Position numbers and translations under genes: made by a program. A DNA stretch of 49,443 bases from Bacteroidota bacterium. Lineage in GTDB: Bacteria; Bacteroidota; Bacteroidia; UBA7662; JAIXUI01. Of the stretch, positions 1 through 8,039 are shown in pieces. The notes below the pieces were generated by a model, which did not search any database, had not been told where the DNA came from, and saw nothing but the letters and a program-made list of their open reading frames with translations. Position 1 is the stretch's first letter. Each line of letters begins with the position of its first letter. Location of the stretch: positions 1 to 49,443 of the forward strand of contig JAIXUI010000010.1 in NCBI GenBank assembly GCA_027484125.1, written 5' to 3'.

Positions 1-348
1 GTAGTTCCAAATAACTTTGGTGAAGCTTATATCAATCAACACATTGCTCTTGTTAGACTAAAGAAATCTGTTAACCCAACTTATGCTGCATTTTATTTTT
101 TTATGCCTTTTGGATATTCAGCAATTCAAAAGAAAAATAAATCAGCGGTAAAATCAGGTTTAACTTTTAATGATATTAAAACATTACCAATAATAGTTCC
201 TCCCATCTCTCTCCAAACCCAATTTGCTCAAATCGTAGAGAAAACAGAAGCTCTTAAAAGCCAATACCAACAAAGCTTAAAGGAATTGGAGCAATTGTAT
301 GGCAGTTTAAGCCAAAAGGCGTTTCGGGGAGAGTTGATAAAGCATTAA
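1..348 (+). CDS. hsdS: Type I restriction enzyme specificity subunit HsdS, C-terminal fragment
   Basis: The frame is open from the first base, so the gene begins outside the window; 115 residues remain. They match the end of a type I restriction-modification specificity subunit: the phrase LPIIVPPISLQTQFAQIVEK (residues about 63-82) is the usual junction between the second target-recognition domain and the distal conserved helix. It is followed by a long helix (EALKSQYQQSLKELEQLYGS) and the common ending QKAFRGEL. HsdS selects the DNA site for the HsdM/HsdR complex, whose genes should lie to the left. The DNA is clearly more AT-rich than the following genes, which fits a mobile defence island. 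A strong terminator follows at 479-510. The family call is secure; whether the full gene is intact cannot be seen. Confidence 0.88.
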   Translation, partial: VVPNNFGEAYINQHIALVRLKKSVNPTYAAFYFFMPFGYSAIQKKNKSAVKSGLTFNDIKTLPIIVPPISLQTQFAQIVEKTEALKSQYQQSLKELEQLYGSLSQKAFRGELIKH

Positions 349-478
349 GTTTATTTCAGACATTAAATAAAATATCGTCTTTAATTTTATCCGATAAATG
401 AGTACTAATTTTCATTTACGGTATATCGCAGATTAGTTGAGAACCAAGCATAAAATTGGTTTGATCCTATTAGTAAGG

Positions 479-510
479 AGCTGTTTGACTTTAGTTGAAC
501 AGCTTTTTTG
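479..510 (+). terminator. Rho-independent terminator after hsdS
   Basis: A 7-bp perfect stem, AGCTGTT (479-485) with AACAGCT (498-504), encloses a 12-nt loop and is followed by a run of T on the plus strand. It lies about 130 bp after the hsdS stop codon. The sequence between 349 and 478 is AT-rich and shows no gene; 511-586 is GC-richer and also shows none. Confidence 0.7.
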
Positions 511-586
511 GTATACCCCCATAATCCCCTCCGGCTGGGGCCCTTTTCCTATTGCCGGCGTGGAGGGTGGTGGGTTGGTTTTTAGG

Positions 587-1483
587 TTAGGAGACTAATT
601 GAAGTTTAAGTTGAACTTTCTGGCCTCTTTTGATTTGAACGGTGGTTTTGATGGGTTGGTAGCCTTCTTTCTTGATTTCAAGGGTGTAGGTTCCGGAACG
701 GATGCCCGTGATTTCGGCAATGCCTTGCGCGTCGGTGGTTTGTTCCTCTCCGGTTAATTCGAGGAGGTCGCAAAGCACTTCTTGCATGGGTTCCCCTTGG
801 GTGTTGGTCACTTCTATTTTCACTTGGGTGCTGCGTGTGTGGGGGTCGAAGATGCGACTGGCAGCCAGGTATTGGTTCACCATGTCCGGATGGCTGACCA
901 TAAAGCGACCAATCAACAGGTTTTCGATGTCGCTTTCTAGCTGCATGGCTTCCGACAATTCGCTTCGGTAGCTTTCATTCAAACTTTTACGCTCTGATAC
1001 GCTAAGTCTGGGCCTGGGCATGAGATCGCGCGACTGGTCTATGGCCGTTTTTAAGGCGTTGACTTCTGCGGCGGTGATTTCATAGTCTTCCAAGGCTTCC
1101 AGGTTGCTACGGAGTGCTTGTTCTACATTTCTTGCAAACTCCAGCGCATCTAAAGCTGTGGCTTCGTTGAAATCGGAGGCCACCAGGTCGAGTACTTGCA
1201 TGAGCTCATGGTCTTGCTGCTCTTTGGCCCATACCCAACCGATTTTCGAGAGTGCTACGGCTTGGTCGCGCATGCTCTGGAACGCCTGCCGCTTTTCGGC
1301 GGTAGTACCGGACGTGCCATAACTCAAACTGTTTCTGAGGGTCTCCAAGCTTTCCACCTTAGCCTTGAGCTTGAGGTGTCGGGCTTTGAGAGGTTTGTAC
1401 GACTGAATGGTGCTCAAGTTTCCATTCAAAGCTTCTAGCGCCCGCTGTAACGCTTCTAAACGGGCATTGTCAATTCGCTGCAT
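587..1483 (-). CDS. Hypothetical helical protein with C-terminal carboxypeptidase-regulatory-like domain
   Basis: 298 residues with no signal peptide and no membrane segment. Residues 1-220 are strongly helical and charged, with heptad-like stretches near the start (ALQRALEALNGNLSTIQSY, LKLKAKVESLETLR), so coiled coil is likely. Residues about 222-298 form a small beta-sandwich of the carboxypeptidase regulatory (CnaB-like) type: KIEVTNTQGEPMQEVLCDL, then GIAEITGIRSGTYTLEIKKE, then GYQPIKTTVQIKRGQ. In Bacteroidota this domain usually sits in secreted or TonB-linked proteins, so its place at the end of an apparently cytoplasmic coiled coil is unusual. The ATG at 1483 has no Shine-Dalgarno-like sequence, which is normal in this phylum. 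I cannot assign a function. The neighbours are an hsdS fragment and a repeat array. Confidence 0.7.
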   Translation of the reverse strand: MQRIDNARLEALQRALEALNGNLSTIQSYKPLKARHLKLKAKVESLETLRNSLSYGTSGTTAEKRQAFQSMRDQAVALSKIGWVWAKEQQDHELMQVLDLVASDFNEATALDALEFARNVEQALRSNLEALEDYEITAAEVNALKTAIDQSRDLMPRPRLSVSERKSLNESYRSELSEAMQLESDIENLLIGRFMVSHPDMVNQYLAASRIFDPHTRSTQVKIEVTNTQGEPMQEVLCDLLELTGEEQTTDAQGIAEITGIRSGTYTLEIKKEGYQPIKTTVQIKRGQKVQLKLQLVS

Positions 1484-1759
1484 GATATAATAAAATGTTT
1501 AATGCTTCGGCTTTCCAATAGGTGAAGGGCGAAAAAGACCGAAGCGATTTCAAGATAACTTATCGAGATTAAAAGGTGGATATATCATACACTTTTTGGG
1601 TCAAATTCTAATGTTTAGCGGCCTAAATCGTCGTTTGAGGGTTTTTTATCAATTTTTTTTGCTAAAAACCCACTTAGGGAGGGCTATCCTTTAAATTACA
1701 CTCCCCTATCCTTCCCTTGATTTTTGGAGGCCTCCCCTCTATTCCAAACCGAGGATTTC

Positions 1760-1910
1760 CGACGCTTCACGAAGTCGTTCCGACGCTCCGCATCATCGAT
1801 TCGACACTTCACGAAGTCGTTCCGACGCTTCGCATAATCGATTCGACACTTCACGAAGTCGTTCCGACGCTTCACATAATCGATTCGACACTTCACGAAG
1901 TCGTTCCGAC
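1760..1910. repeat. Intergenic tandem array, 21-bp period with alternating A/B units (42-bp dimer)
   Basis: CGAC recurs at 1760, 1781, 1802, 1823, 1844, 1865, 1886 and 1907, exactly 21 bp apart. Two unit types alternate. A reads CGAC[A/G]CTTCACGAAGTCGTTC and contains the inverted repeat CTTC-AC-GAAG. B reads CGACGCTTCGCATAATCGATT and contains the palindrome AATCGATT. There are four A units, three full B units and one truncated B. Because 21 is a multiple of three and the units lack stops in several frames, translations on both strands give heptapeptide repeats; I treat these as by-products. The array lies between the 587-1483 gene and the secDF terminator. Bases 1484-1759 show no gene. Confidence 0.9.
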
Positions 1911-1928
1911 TTCCATTCCACAAACCAC

Positions 1929-1965
1929 AAAAAAAGCCGACCCTTCAAAAGAAAGGTCGGCTTTT
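1929..1965 (-). terminator. Terminator of secDF
   Basis: The stem GCCGACC (1936-1942) with GGTCGGC (1955-1961) is flanked by matching A and T runs. Read on the minus strand it ends in seven T residues, 24 bp after the secDF stop. The flanking A and T runs mean it could also work for plus-strand transcripts. Confidence 0.85.
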
Positions 1966-1988
1966 GTATTGATGTAGTGAGGCTTTGG

Positions 1989-4988
1989 TTACGCCTTTTT
2001 GTTTCGGTTTCTCCAATTACCAAAATCGAGTACTACAGATGCAGCAACGAAAATAGAGGAGTACGTACCAACAATAAGACCGATTAAGAGCGAGAAGCTA
2101 AATCCACGGATTACCTCGCCTCCAAAGAACAATAGAATCACCACGGTCAACATGGTGGCCAATGCAGTATTGATGGTTCGGCTCAATGTAGCGTTCAAGG
2201 CATCGTTGATCACTTCTGCATCATCTTTTGCTCCATGGTGTAAGGAGAAGTACTCACGCAAGCGGTCATAAACTACTACGGTATCGTTGATGGAGTAACC
2301 GATGATGGTAAGAATAGCAGCTATCAAATGCTGGTCAATCTCCAAGGAGAAAGGCATAATCTTCCATAATAGTGAAACAAACGCCAACATCACCAAAACG
2401 TCGTGAATTAACGCGGCTGCTGCTCCAATGGAATATTCAAGTTTGCGGAAACGAATGAGAATGTAGATACAGATTCCAACAATACCGAAAATGATAGAGT
2501 AAACTGCGGAAATCTTAATATCATCCACGATGGTTGGTCCAACTTTCTGAGAACTTAGTACGACTTTAGAAGCGAAGTCTTCATAAGACATGTTGGCAGG
2601 AATAAGCGATTTTAGACCTTCGTAAAGCTTTGTTTCCGCTTTAAGGTCAGCCTCATCAGATTTATCATTGATGAGATAAGCAGTAGTGATTCTGAATTTG
2701 TTATCGCCGCCAAAGGTTTTCACCTCTGGACGTGAACCCATGGATTCACCCAGCATTTCGCGTACTTCAGAAGAGCTAATGTCTTTATCCAATTGAACCA
2801 CGTAAGAACGGCCTCCTTTGAAGTCAACGCCTAAGTTGAAGCCATTCAAGAACATAGAACCGATACCGGCAAGAATAATCACACTGGAGGTGATGTAGAA
2901 AATCTTGCGGTTTTTAATGAACTGAATTTTCTCAACCTTGAAAAGGTTGCGGCTTAGTGGGGTATCGAAATTGATTGGTTTCTCTTTTGCAACTCGAGCG
3001 TCTATGATCAAGCGAGTGATGAATATCGCTGAGAACATGGAGCTGAAAATACCGATGATCAAAGTAGTAGCAAAGCCTTGGATAGGTCCGGTACCGAAGG
3101 TAAACAGGATAATCGCGGTAAGCAGAGTCGTTAAGTTAGAGTCGATAATCGCAGAATAAGCGTGGGTAAATCCTTCGATGATGGCCATTCGAAGTGATTT
3201 TCCGTTTTCGAGTTCTTCTTTGATACGCTCATAAATAAGTACGTTAGCATCCACCGACATACCCATAGAGAGCACGATACCGGCGATACCTGGAAGGGTT
3301 AGAACTGCCTGAAGCGAAGCAAGTACGCCAAAAGTGAAGAACAAGTTGGCAAGGATAGCAATACTAGCAATGTTACCCGCGGTTGAATAATACATAGCCA
3401 TATACAGAATGACTACCAGTAGGCCTGCGATGGATGCAATTAAACCGGAGTTGATGGCTTCTTTACCAAGGGTTGGACCTACTACTGCTTCTTCAACAAT
3501 TTTTGCAGGGGCAGGAAGTTTACCAGCTTCGAGGATGTTGGCTAAGTCTTTTGCTTCATCTACAGTGAAGTTTCCGGAAATAGAAGATACACCACCTGAA
3601 ATTTCGCTATTTACATTAGGGAAAGAATAAACGTAGTTATCAAGAACGATAGCAACGCTTTTTCCGATGTTGTCTGCTGTTAAACGGCGCCAAACTTTAG
3701 ACCCTTCCGGGTTCATAGTCATGGTCACTTCGATTTGTCCGAAGTTATCGATGTTCTCACGAGCATTGGTAATCACGTCGCCTTCAAGTGGAGCACGATC
3801 AGAATTGCCTTTTTTCTTAATTGCTATTAACTGGAAGAAACGTTCACCATCACCAACTCCCTTAGCAGTCCACAGCAAACGAAGGTTTTTAGGCAACATC
3901 ATGCGCACATCTTCGCGTGCAAACATGGCATTGATGTCTGCTGTATCAATCGCCATGGCATAACCAATGACCGGTCCATCAGGAACGGTACCTTTTTGTG
4001 GATCAACGTTGGGCTGAAGTTTAGCAAACAACGGATTTTGACGGATGGCTTCTTCTTGGCTAAGACTTGCGGAATCCTTACCGGTTTTCGCACCACCTTT
4101 CCCAATTTTAGACATCAAACTTGAGCCAGCTTTCGCACTGTCTTGTCCGGAATCTGATGCCGCAACTGCGGTTGTATCGGTGGAGCTGATTTTTCCGGTT
4201 TTCTTCTCCAGCTCATTGCGCTGTCCGAGGTATTTGTTTACATCACCAATTCTTGCAAGCACTTCACCTGCGTCATAAGTTTCCCAGAATTCCAAACTTG
4301 CGGTTCCTTGGAGGAGCTTACGAACACGACGTGGGTCTTTAACACCTGGAAGTTCAATGATAATTCTTCCGGTACCTTGCTGGCGCTGAATGTTTGGCTG
4401 AGTTACTCCGAACTTATCGATACGGGTACGAAGAATCTCAAAGGAACGATCGATGGCGCGTTCACTTTCCTGACGAAGCACTTTCTCTACTTCAGCGTCC
4501 GGGGTGTTGAACTCAATCTTGCCTGCATTTTCGCGGGTAGCGAAAACAGAAGCAAGCTTGGCATTGGGATCAACCTTTTTAAAGGATTGAACAAACAACG
4601 TAACAAAGTCTGCCTGACTGCTTTCTTGAGCTTTCACTGCAAGCGCCATAGCCTCATTGAATGTGGAATCAGTGCTATAGCCTGACAATGCGCGGATTAC
4701 GTCAGAGACAGAAACCTCCATCACTACGTTCATACCGCCCTTAAGGTCAAGACCTAAGTTGAGTTGTTTTTCACGAGCTTCTTTGTAGCTCACTTTCCAG
4801 AAGCCAACATCGAAGATGCTTTTATCGGCTACTGAATCAAGATAGCGCTCTTCTTTTGCCGCGTCGCCATTGGCGTACTCGCGTGCATCAGATTCTACCA
4901 TGGAGGCCATGAAGGTGTACGACAATTGGTACAAACAGGCCACCACGAGCGCATAAAGGAAGAATTTAACTAGTCCTTTTGCTTTCAT
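1989..4988 (-). CDS. secDF: Protein translocase subunit SecDF (fused SecD and SecF)
   Basis: A 999-residue single-chain SecDF, the usual form and length in Bacteroidota. It uses the proton motive force to pull preproteins out of the SecYEG channel on the periplasmic side. The SecD half has a first membrane helix near residues 8-30, the motif LGLDLKGGMNVVMEV, and a large periplasmic P1 region. A membrane domain from about residue 510 includes GMSVDANVLIYERIKEE (about 575-591) with the conserved proton-relay aspartate. The SecF half begins near residue 700 with LGVDFKGGRSYVVQ and contains IIGYSINDTVVVYDRL. A long linker rich in K, S and D (about 265-315) separates parts of P1. The small secretory gene at 5068-5457 lies 79 bp upstream with three inverted repeats between them, so expression may be controlled post-transcriptionally. 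Confidence 0.97.
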   Translation of the reverse strand: MKAKGLVKFFLYALVVACLYQLSYTFMASMVESDAREYANGDAAKEERYLDSVADKSIFDVGFWKVSYKEAREKQLNLGLDLKGGMNVVMEVSVSDVIRALSGYSTDSTFNEAMALAVKAQESSQADFVTLFVQSFKKVDPNAKLASVFATRENAGKIEFNTPDAEVEKVLRQESERAIDRSFEILRTRIDKFGVTQPNIQRQQGTGRIIIELPGVKDPRRVRKLLQGTASLEFWETYDAGEVLARIGDVNKYLGQRNELEKKTGKISSTDTTAVAASDSGQDSAKAGSSLMSKIGKGGAKTGKDSASLSQEEAIRQNPLFAKLQPNVDPQKGTVPDGPVIGYAMAIDTADINAMFAREDVRMMLPKNLRLLWTAKGVGDGERFFQLIAIKKKGNSDRAPLEGDVITNARENIDNFGQIEVTMTMNPEGSKVWRRLTADNIGKSVAIVLDNYVYSFPNVNSEISGGVSSISGNFTVDEAKDLANILEAGKLPAPAKIVEEAVVGPTLGKEAINSGLIASIAGLLVVILYMAMYYSTAGNIASIAILANLFFTFGVLASLQAVLTLPGIAGIVLSMGMSVDANVLIYERIKEELENGKSLRMAIIEGFTHAYSAIIDSNLTTLLTAIILFTFGTGPIQGFATTLIIGIFSSMFSAIFITRLIIDARVAKEKPINFDTPLSRNLFKVEKIQFIKNRKIFYITSSVIILAGIGSMFLNGFNLGVDFKGGRSYVVQLDKDISSSEVREMLGESMGSRPEVKTFGGDNKFRITTAYLINDKSDEADLKAETKLYEGLKSLIPANMSYEDFASKVVLSSQKVGPTIVDDIKISAVYSIIFGIVGICIYILIRFRKLEYSIGAAAALIHDVLVMLAFVSLLWKIMPFSLEIDQHLIAAILTIIGYSINDTVVVYDRLREYFSLHHGAKDDAEVINDALNATLSRTINTALATMLTVVILLFFGGEVIRGFSFSLLIGLIVGTYSSIFVAASVVLDFGNWRNRNKKA

Positions 4989-5000
4989 GGGTTGAATTAA

Positions 5001-5066
5001 AGTTTAAACTATTGGAAATCAGGCTTTTGACCGAAAGCCTGGAACGTCGAACTAAAAGATTAGTTC
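5001..5066 (-). promoter_or_regulatory. Cluster of inverted repeats between the RAP-ending leader gene and secDF
   Basis: Three inverted repeats fill the 79-bp gap. GAACTAA (5049-5055) pairs with TTAGTTC (5060-5066) and starts only 2 nt after the upstream stop codon. AGGCTTT (5021-5027) pairs with AAAGCCT (5034-5040). AGTTTAAACT (5001-5010) is a palindrome 13 nt before the secDF ATG. None is followed by a T run, so they do not look like ordinary terminators. A ribosome halted at the upstream stop would cover the 5-prime arm of the first hairpin. A role in controlling secDF translation is inference. Confidence 0.5.
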
Positions 5067-5067
5067 A

Positions 5068-5457
5068 TCACGGAGCCCTGAATGGGCGTGTACTGACGCT
5101 TATGGTGGAAAGCATCAAATCCCTGAATCTGAAACGGTTAATGGATTTTACCGGTCCAATTTGTGAAATAGAAAATTCAGGAATAGCTTGTAAAGAAACA
5201 AGTGTCAGAAACTTAATGTGGAAGGTGGGAAGAAGAACATTGGCACCGTGTGAAGCAGATACATACCACTCTGTTGGCTTAAGAGGAAAAGATTCTCTTT
5301 CTTGATTTTCCTCAGCCTGATTCTTGATTTTAACTTCCTTTTTAATAAAAGCGTTAGATTTTTCTTCAAATCCGGAAAGATTAAAAGAAAAAGCCATGAA
5401 CAACATGATGGCCATCAATAACCAGCTTGTCCATTTTTTTAATGCTTTCATTTTCAT
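5068..5457 (-). CDS. Small Sec-targeted protein ending in RAP; candidate translation-arrest leader of secDF
   Basis: 129 residues from the ATG at 5457 (another ATG at 5451 is possible). The N-terminus is a signal or anchor sequence: basic residues up to MKALKKW, then the hydrophobic stretch WLLMAIMLFMAFSF, with no clear AxA cleavage site. A charged region (KKEVKIKNQAEENQERE) and a soluble tail follow, and the chain ends STRPFRAP immediately before the stop, which is doubled (TGA TGA). R-A-P and R-A-G are the core residues of SecM (RAGP) and of the RAPP/RAPG arrest peptides found upstream of Sec and YidC genes. VemP plays this part for secDF in Vibrio. A strong promoter lies directly upstream, which supports a real gene. 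No enzymatic domain is recognised. The arrest function is inference. Confidence 0.65.
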   Translation of the reverse strand: MKMKALKKWTSWLLMAIMLFMAFSFNLSGFEEKSNAFIKKEVKIKNQAEENQERESFPLKPTEWYVSASHGANVLLPTFHIKFLTLVSLQAIPEFSISQIGPVKSINRFRFRDLMLSTISVSTRPFRAP

Positions 5458-5463
5458 TCGGCG

Positions 5464-5493
5464 CAAATATAGGCGAATTGATGTCTTAGACAA
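5464..5493 (-). promoter_or_regulatory. Bacteroidota-type promoter of the secDF leader gene
   Basis: On the minus strand TTG (5491-5493) is followed by exactly 19 nt and then TATATTTG (5464-5471), a perfect match to the Bacteroidota TTG-N19-TAnnTTTG promoter. It overlaps the 3-prime end of udk. Transcription should start about 4-5 nt after the final G, only 2-3 nt before the ATG at 5457, so the message would be almost leaderless. Confidence 0.75.
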
Positions 5494-6109
5494 GTACCTT
5501 GGCGTGTAGATGGTTCAACACCACCTCAAGTCCATTTTTATAGTGAATATTATTCACCACTATGATATCGGCCTTGGATCTTAATGGAAGGAGATACTTT
5601 TTATAAGAGGGCATCACATGCTCTTTCCATTGATAAGTAACACTTTCCGGACTGTACCCTCTTTCATGATAGTCTCGATGCAACCTTCTTTTGAATGCAA
5701 TTTCCTCGTCAGTTTCAATAAACAGTCTTAAATCGCATAAATCGCAGATTTCATCGTAATGAAAGACAAACAATCCCTCTAAAACCATAATGGGAGCAGG
5801 TTTTAGCGTAATGATTCCAGGTTCTTTATTGGGATTGTTGAAGGTGTATTCCTTCTTTTTAACCTCAACTCCTTGAATCAACGCATGAATGTCATCGTAG
5901 AAGAGCTGACGGTCGATAGAGGTAGGTAAGTCAAAATTGGTTTCTCCATTGTCATCCTTAAGCTGCATTTCTCTCGGATGATAATAATGGTCTTGAGAAA
6001 CAACCGTAATGGATTCAGGAGAAAAGGCGGCAGCGAGTTCATGCAAAAACGAGGTTTTTCCACTGGCGCTGCCACCTGTTATCCCTACGATATAAGGTTT
6101 AGACCTCAT
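5486..6109 (-). CDS. udk: Uridine kinase
   Basis: 207 residues, the usual length of uridine/cytidine kinase, which phosphorylates uridine to UMP in pyrimidine salvage. The P-loop GGSASGKTSFL is at residues 12-22. SQDHYYHP (about 39-46) carries the catalytic aspartate region, NFDLPTSIDRQ the nucleoside-binding segment, and FKRRLHRDYHERGYSPESV the lid with conserved arginines. The ATG is 1 nt after the accC stop, so the two genes are almost certainly cotranscribed. The last 8 bp of the gene overlap the -33 element of the next gene's promoter. Confidence 0.93.
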   Translation of the reverse strand: MRSKPYIVGITGGSASGKTSFLHELAAAFSPESITVVSQDHYYHPREMQLKDDNGETNFDLPTSIDRQLFYDDIHALIQGVEVKKKEYTFNNPNKEPGIITLKPAPIMVLEGLFVFHYDEICDLCDLRLFIETDEEIAFKRRLHRDYHERGYSPESVTYQWKEHVMPSYKKYLLPLRSKADIIVVNNIHYKNGLEVVLNHLHAKVLV

Positions 6110-6110
6110 T

Positions 6111-7448
6111 TTATTTCATTTTCCAATCGTTCAGGTAACCGGTATGAAAGTCGCCGGCGATGAAATTAGGGTCTTTCATCATCTGAAGGTGGAACGGTAT
6201 GGTGGTTTGAATGCCTTCAATGACAAACTCACTAAGTGCACGTTCCATGGTTGCAATAGCTTCTTGACGAGTTTGTGCAACAGCAATCAGCTTAGCAATC
6301 ATGGAATCATAAAATGGAGGAATGGTGTAACCACTGTAAATGTGGGTATCTACCCGAACGCCATGCCCTCCAGGAAGATGTAGCGTTGTAATCTTACCTG
6401 GACTAGGACGAAAGTCGTTATAGGGATCTTCCGCATTGATACGGCATTCAATCGCAACCATGTTCGGGATATAGTTTTTTCCTGTAATAGGTACGCCTGC
6501 CGCCACTTTGATTTGTTCTTTAATCAAATCATAGTCAATGACTTCTTCAGTAACCGGATGCTCAACCTGAATACGGGTATTCATTTCCATGAAATAGAAG
6601 TTGCGGTATTTATCCACCAAAAACTCGATAGTACCAGCTCCTTCATAATTCACCGCAAGAGCACCTTTGATGGCAGCATCCCCCATTCTTTGACGAAGGT
6701 CATCGGTCATGAATGGAGAAGGAGATTCTTCGATAAGCTTTTGATGACGGCGCTGAATAGAGCAATCGCGTTCACTTAAGTGACAGGCCCTACCATGCTG
6801 ATCTCCAACAATTTGAATTTCAATATGGCGTGGTTCTTCGATGTATTTTTCCATGTAAATACCATCATTACCAAAAGAAGCCATAGCTTCCATGCGGGCA
6901 CTATCCCAAAGACCTTCCAGATCTTCTTCTTTCCAAATGATGCGCATGCCTTTACCACCGCCACCTGCCGTAGCCTTAATAATCACCGGATATCCGATTT
7001 CTTTAGCGCACACTTTCGCTTCTTCCACCGAATCCAAAAGACCTTCAGAACCTGGAATTACCGGAACACCTGCCTTTTTCATCGTATCCTTAGCAGTGGC
7101 TTTATCGCCCATAGATCTGATAGATTCTGGAGAAGGACCAATGAATTTGATGCCGTATTCCTGACATAACTCTGAAAACTTGGCATTTTCAGAAAGAAAT
7201 CCATAGCCAGGGTGAATGGCATCGGCATTGGTGATTTCGGCAGCTGATAAGATTCTCGGAATGTTGAGGTAAGACTCCGAACTCTTCGGAGGACCAATGC
7301 AAACTGCTTCGTCTGCAAATCGAACATGGAGGCTTTCACGATCAGCAGTAGAATAAACAGCTACCGTTTTGATTCCCATTTCTCGGCATGTACGGATGAC
7401 CCGTAATGCAATTTCGCCACGATTAGCGATAAGTATTTTTTTAAACAC
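6111..7448 (-). CDS. accC: Biotin carboxylase subunit of acetyl-CoA carboxylase
   Basis: 445 residues. It carboxylates the biotin carried by AccB using bicarbonate and ATP, the first half-reaction of fatty-acid synthesis. The order is standard: N-terminal fold starting [23 protein letters not shown]-grasp with the glycine-rich loop [13 protein letters not shown], the metal and biotin site [16 protein letters not shown], and the C-terminal segment [16 protein letters not shown]. The start codon is GTG at 7448, supported by AAAGAGGA a few bases upstream. A strong hairpin terminator separates it from accB, so accC may be transcribed less than accB or from its own promoter. Confidence 0.96.
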   Translation of the reverse strand: MFKKILIANRGEIALRVIRTCREMGIKTVAVYSTADRESLHVRFADEAVCIGPPKSSESYLNIPRILSAAEITNADAIHPGYGFLSENAKFSELCQEYGIKFIGPSPESIRSMGDKATAKDTMKKAGVPVIPGSEGLLDSVEEAKVCAKEIGYPVIIKATAGGGGKGMRIIWKEEDLEGLWDSARMEAMASFGNDGIYMEKYIEEPRHIEIQIVGDQHGRACHLSERDCSIQRRHQKLIEESPSPFMTDDLRQRMGDAAIKGALAVNYEGAGTIEFLVDKYRNFYFMEMNTRIQVEHPVTEEVIDYDLIKEQIKVAAGVPITGKNYIPNMVAIECRINAEDPYNDFRPSPGKITTLHLPGGHGVRVDTHIYSGYTIPPFYDSMIAKLIAVAQTRQEAIATMERALSEFVIEGIQTTIPFHLQMMKDPNFIAGDFHTGYLNDWKMK

Positions 7449-7486
7449 AGGATTCCTCTTTAAGGTTTGTGTACGGGCTTAAAACA

Positions 7487-7523
7487 GAAAAGCCGGCAGA
7501 ACGAGGTTCTGACCGGCCTTTTT
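7487..7523 (-). terminator. Terminator or attenuator between accB and accC
   Basis: The stem GCCGG-CAGAAC (7492-7502) pairs with GTTCTG-A-CCGGC (7506-7517) around the 3-nt loop GAG, giving an 11-bp helix with one bulge. T runs follow on either side, so it can work on both strands. It lies between accB (stop at 7535) and the accC start at 7448, and would end most accB transcripts. Confidence 0.8.
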
Positions 7524-7534
7524 GGATTTTATAA

Positions 7535-8032
7535 TTATGCTGGATCTATTAAGAAAAGTGGTTGATCGTATTCTACCGGAGAAGCATTATCAACTAAAAT
7601 CTTGACGATTTTTCCCGAAATTTCAGATTCGATTTCGTTGAAAAGCTTCATAGCCTCAATGATACAAACTACTTGACCTTTCTGAATTTCATCTCCTACC
7701 TTCACAAATGGATCTTTATCTGGTCCTGGAGTACGGTAAAAAGTACCAATCATAGGACTTTTAATCGCTATGTACCTCGCTTCATCAGCATGGGTAGAAG
7801 ATTTGGGAGATTCGGCCACTGGTGCTGCGGGAACCGGAGCTGCCGCAACAGGAGCCGGAGCTGCCGCAACCTGCACAGTTTGAGGCATAACAGCCGGAAC
7901 GGTTACAACTTGCTGTTCAACAGCACGTTCTGCTTTGATAACCAGCTTGAAGCCTTCTTTTTCTAGTTCAACTTCGGTTACGCCTGATTTGGCAACAAAG
8001 CGAATGAGGTCTTGTATTTCTTTAATATCCAT
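7535..8032 (-). CDS. accB: Biotin carboxyl carrier protein of acetyl-CoA carboxylase
   Basis: 165 residues from the ATG at 8032. I choose this start because the family begins [13 protein letters not shown], and the frame further upstream lies inside efp. An N-terminal helical domain is followed by an alanine/proline-rich flexible linker (about residues 60-85) and the C-terminal biotinyl domain. EAMKLFNEI holds the lysine (about residue 129) to which biotin is attached. It shuttles carboxybiotin between AccC and the carboxyltransferase. It starts 7 nt after the efp stop, as the last gene of the operon before the terminator. Confidence 0.95.
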   Translation of the reverse strand: MDIKEIQDLIRFVAKSGVTEVELEKEGFKLVIKAERAVEQQVVTVPAVMPQTVQVAAAPAPVAAAPVPAAPVAESPKSSTHADEARYIAIKSPMIGTFYRTPGPDKDPFVKVGDEIQKGQVVCIIEAMKLFNEIESEISGKIVKILVDNASPVEYDQPLFLIDPA

Positions 8033-8039
8033 AGTAGGA

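Noticed and set aside
1696-2023. Open frames on both strands encoding heptapeptide repeats such as RNDFVKC/RIDYAKR and TLHEVVP/TLRIIDS
   Set aside because: They arise because the 21-bp repeat lacks stops in several frames. No promoter, start signal or conserved flank supports a protein, and one overlaps the secDF terminator.
4979-5305. Plus-strand frame overlapping the secDF leader gene
   Set aside because: It starts inside secDF on the opposite strand, has no signal or domain, and the promoter evidence supports the minus strand.
5458-5493. Upstream TTG start at 5493 for the secDF leader gene
   Set aside because: That TTG is exactly the -33 element of the promoter, and the -7 box lies inside the would-be coding extension, so ATG 5457 or 5451 is preferred.
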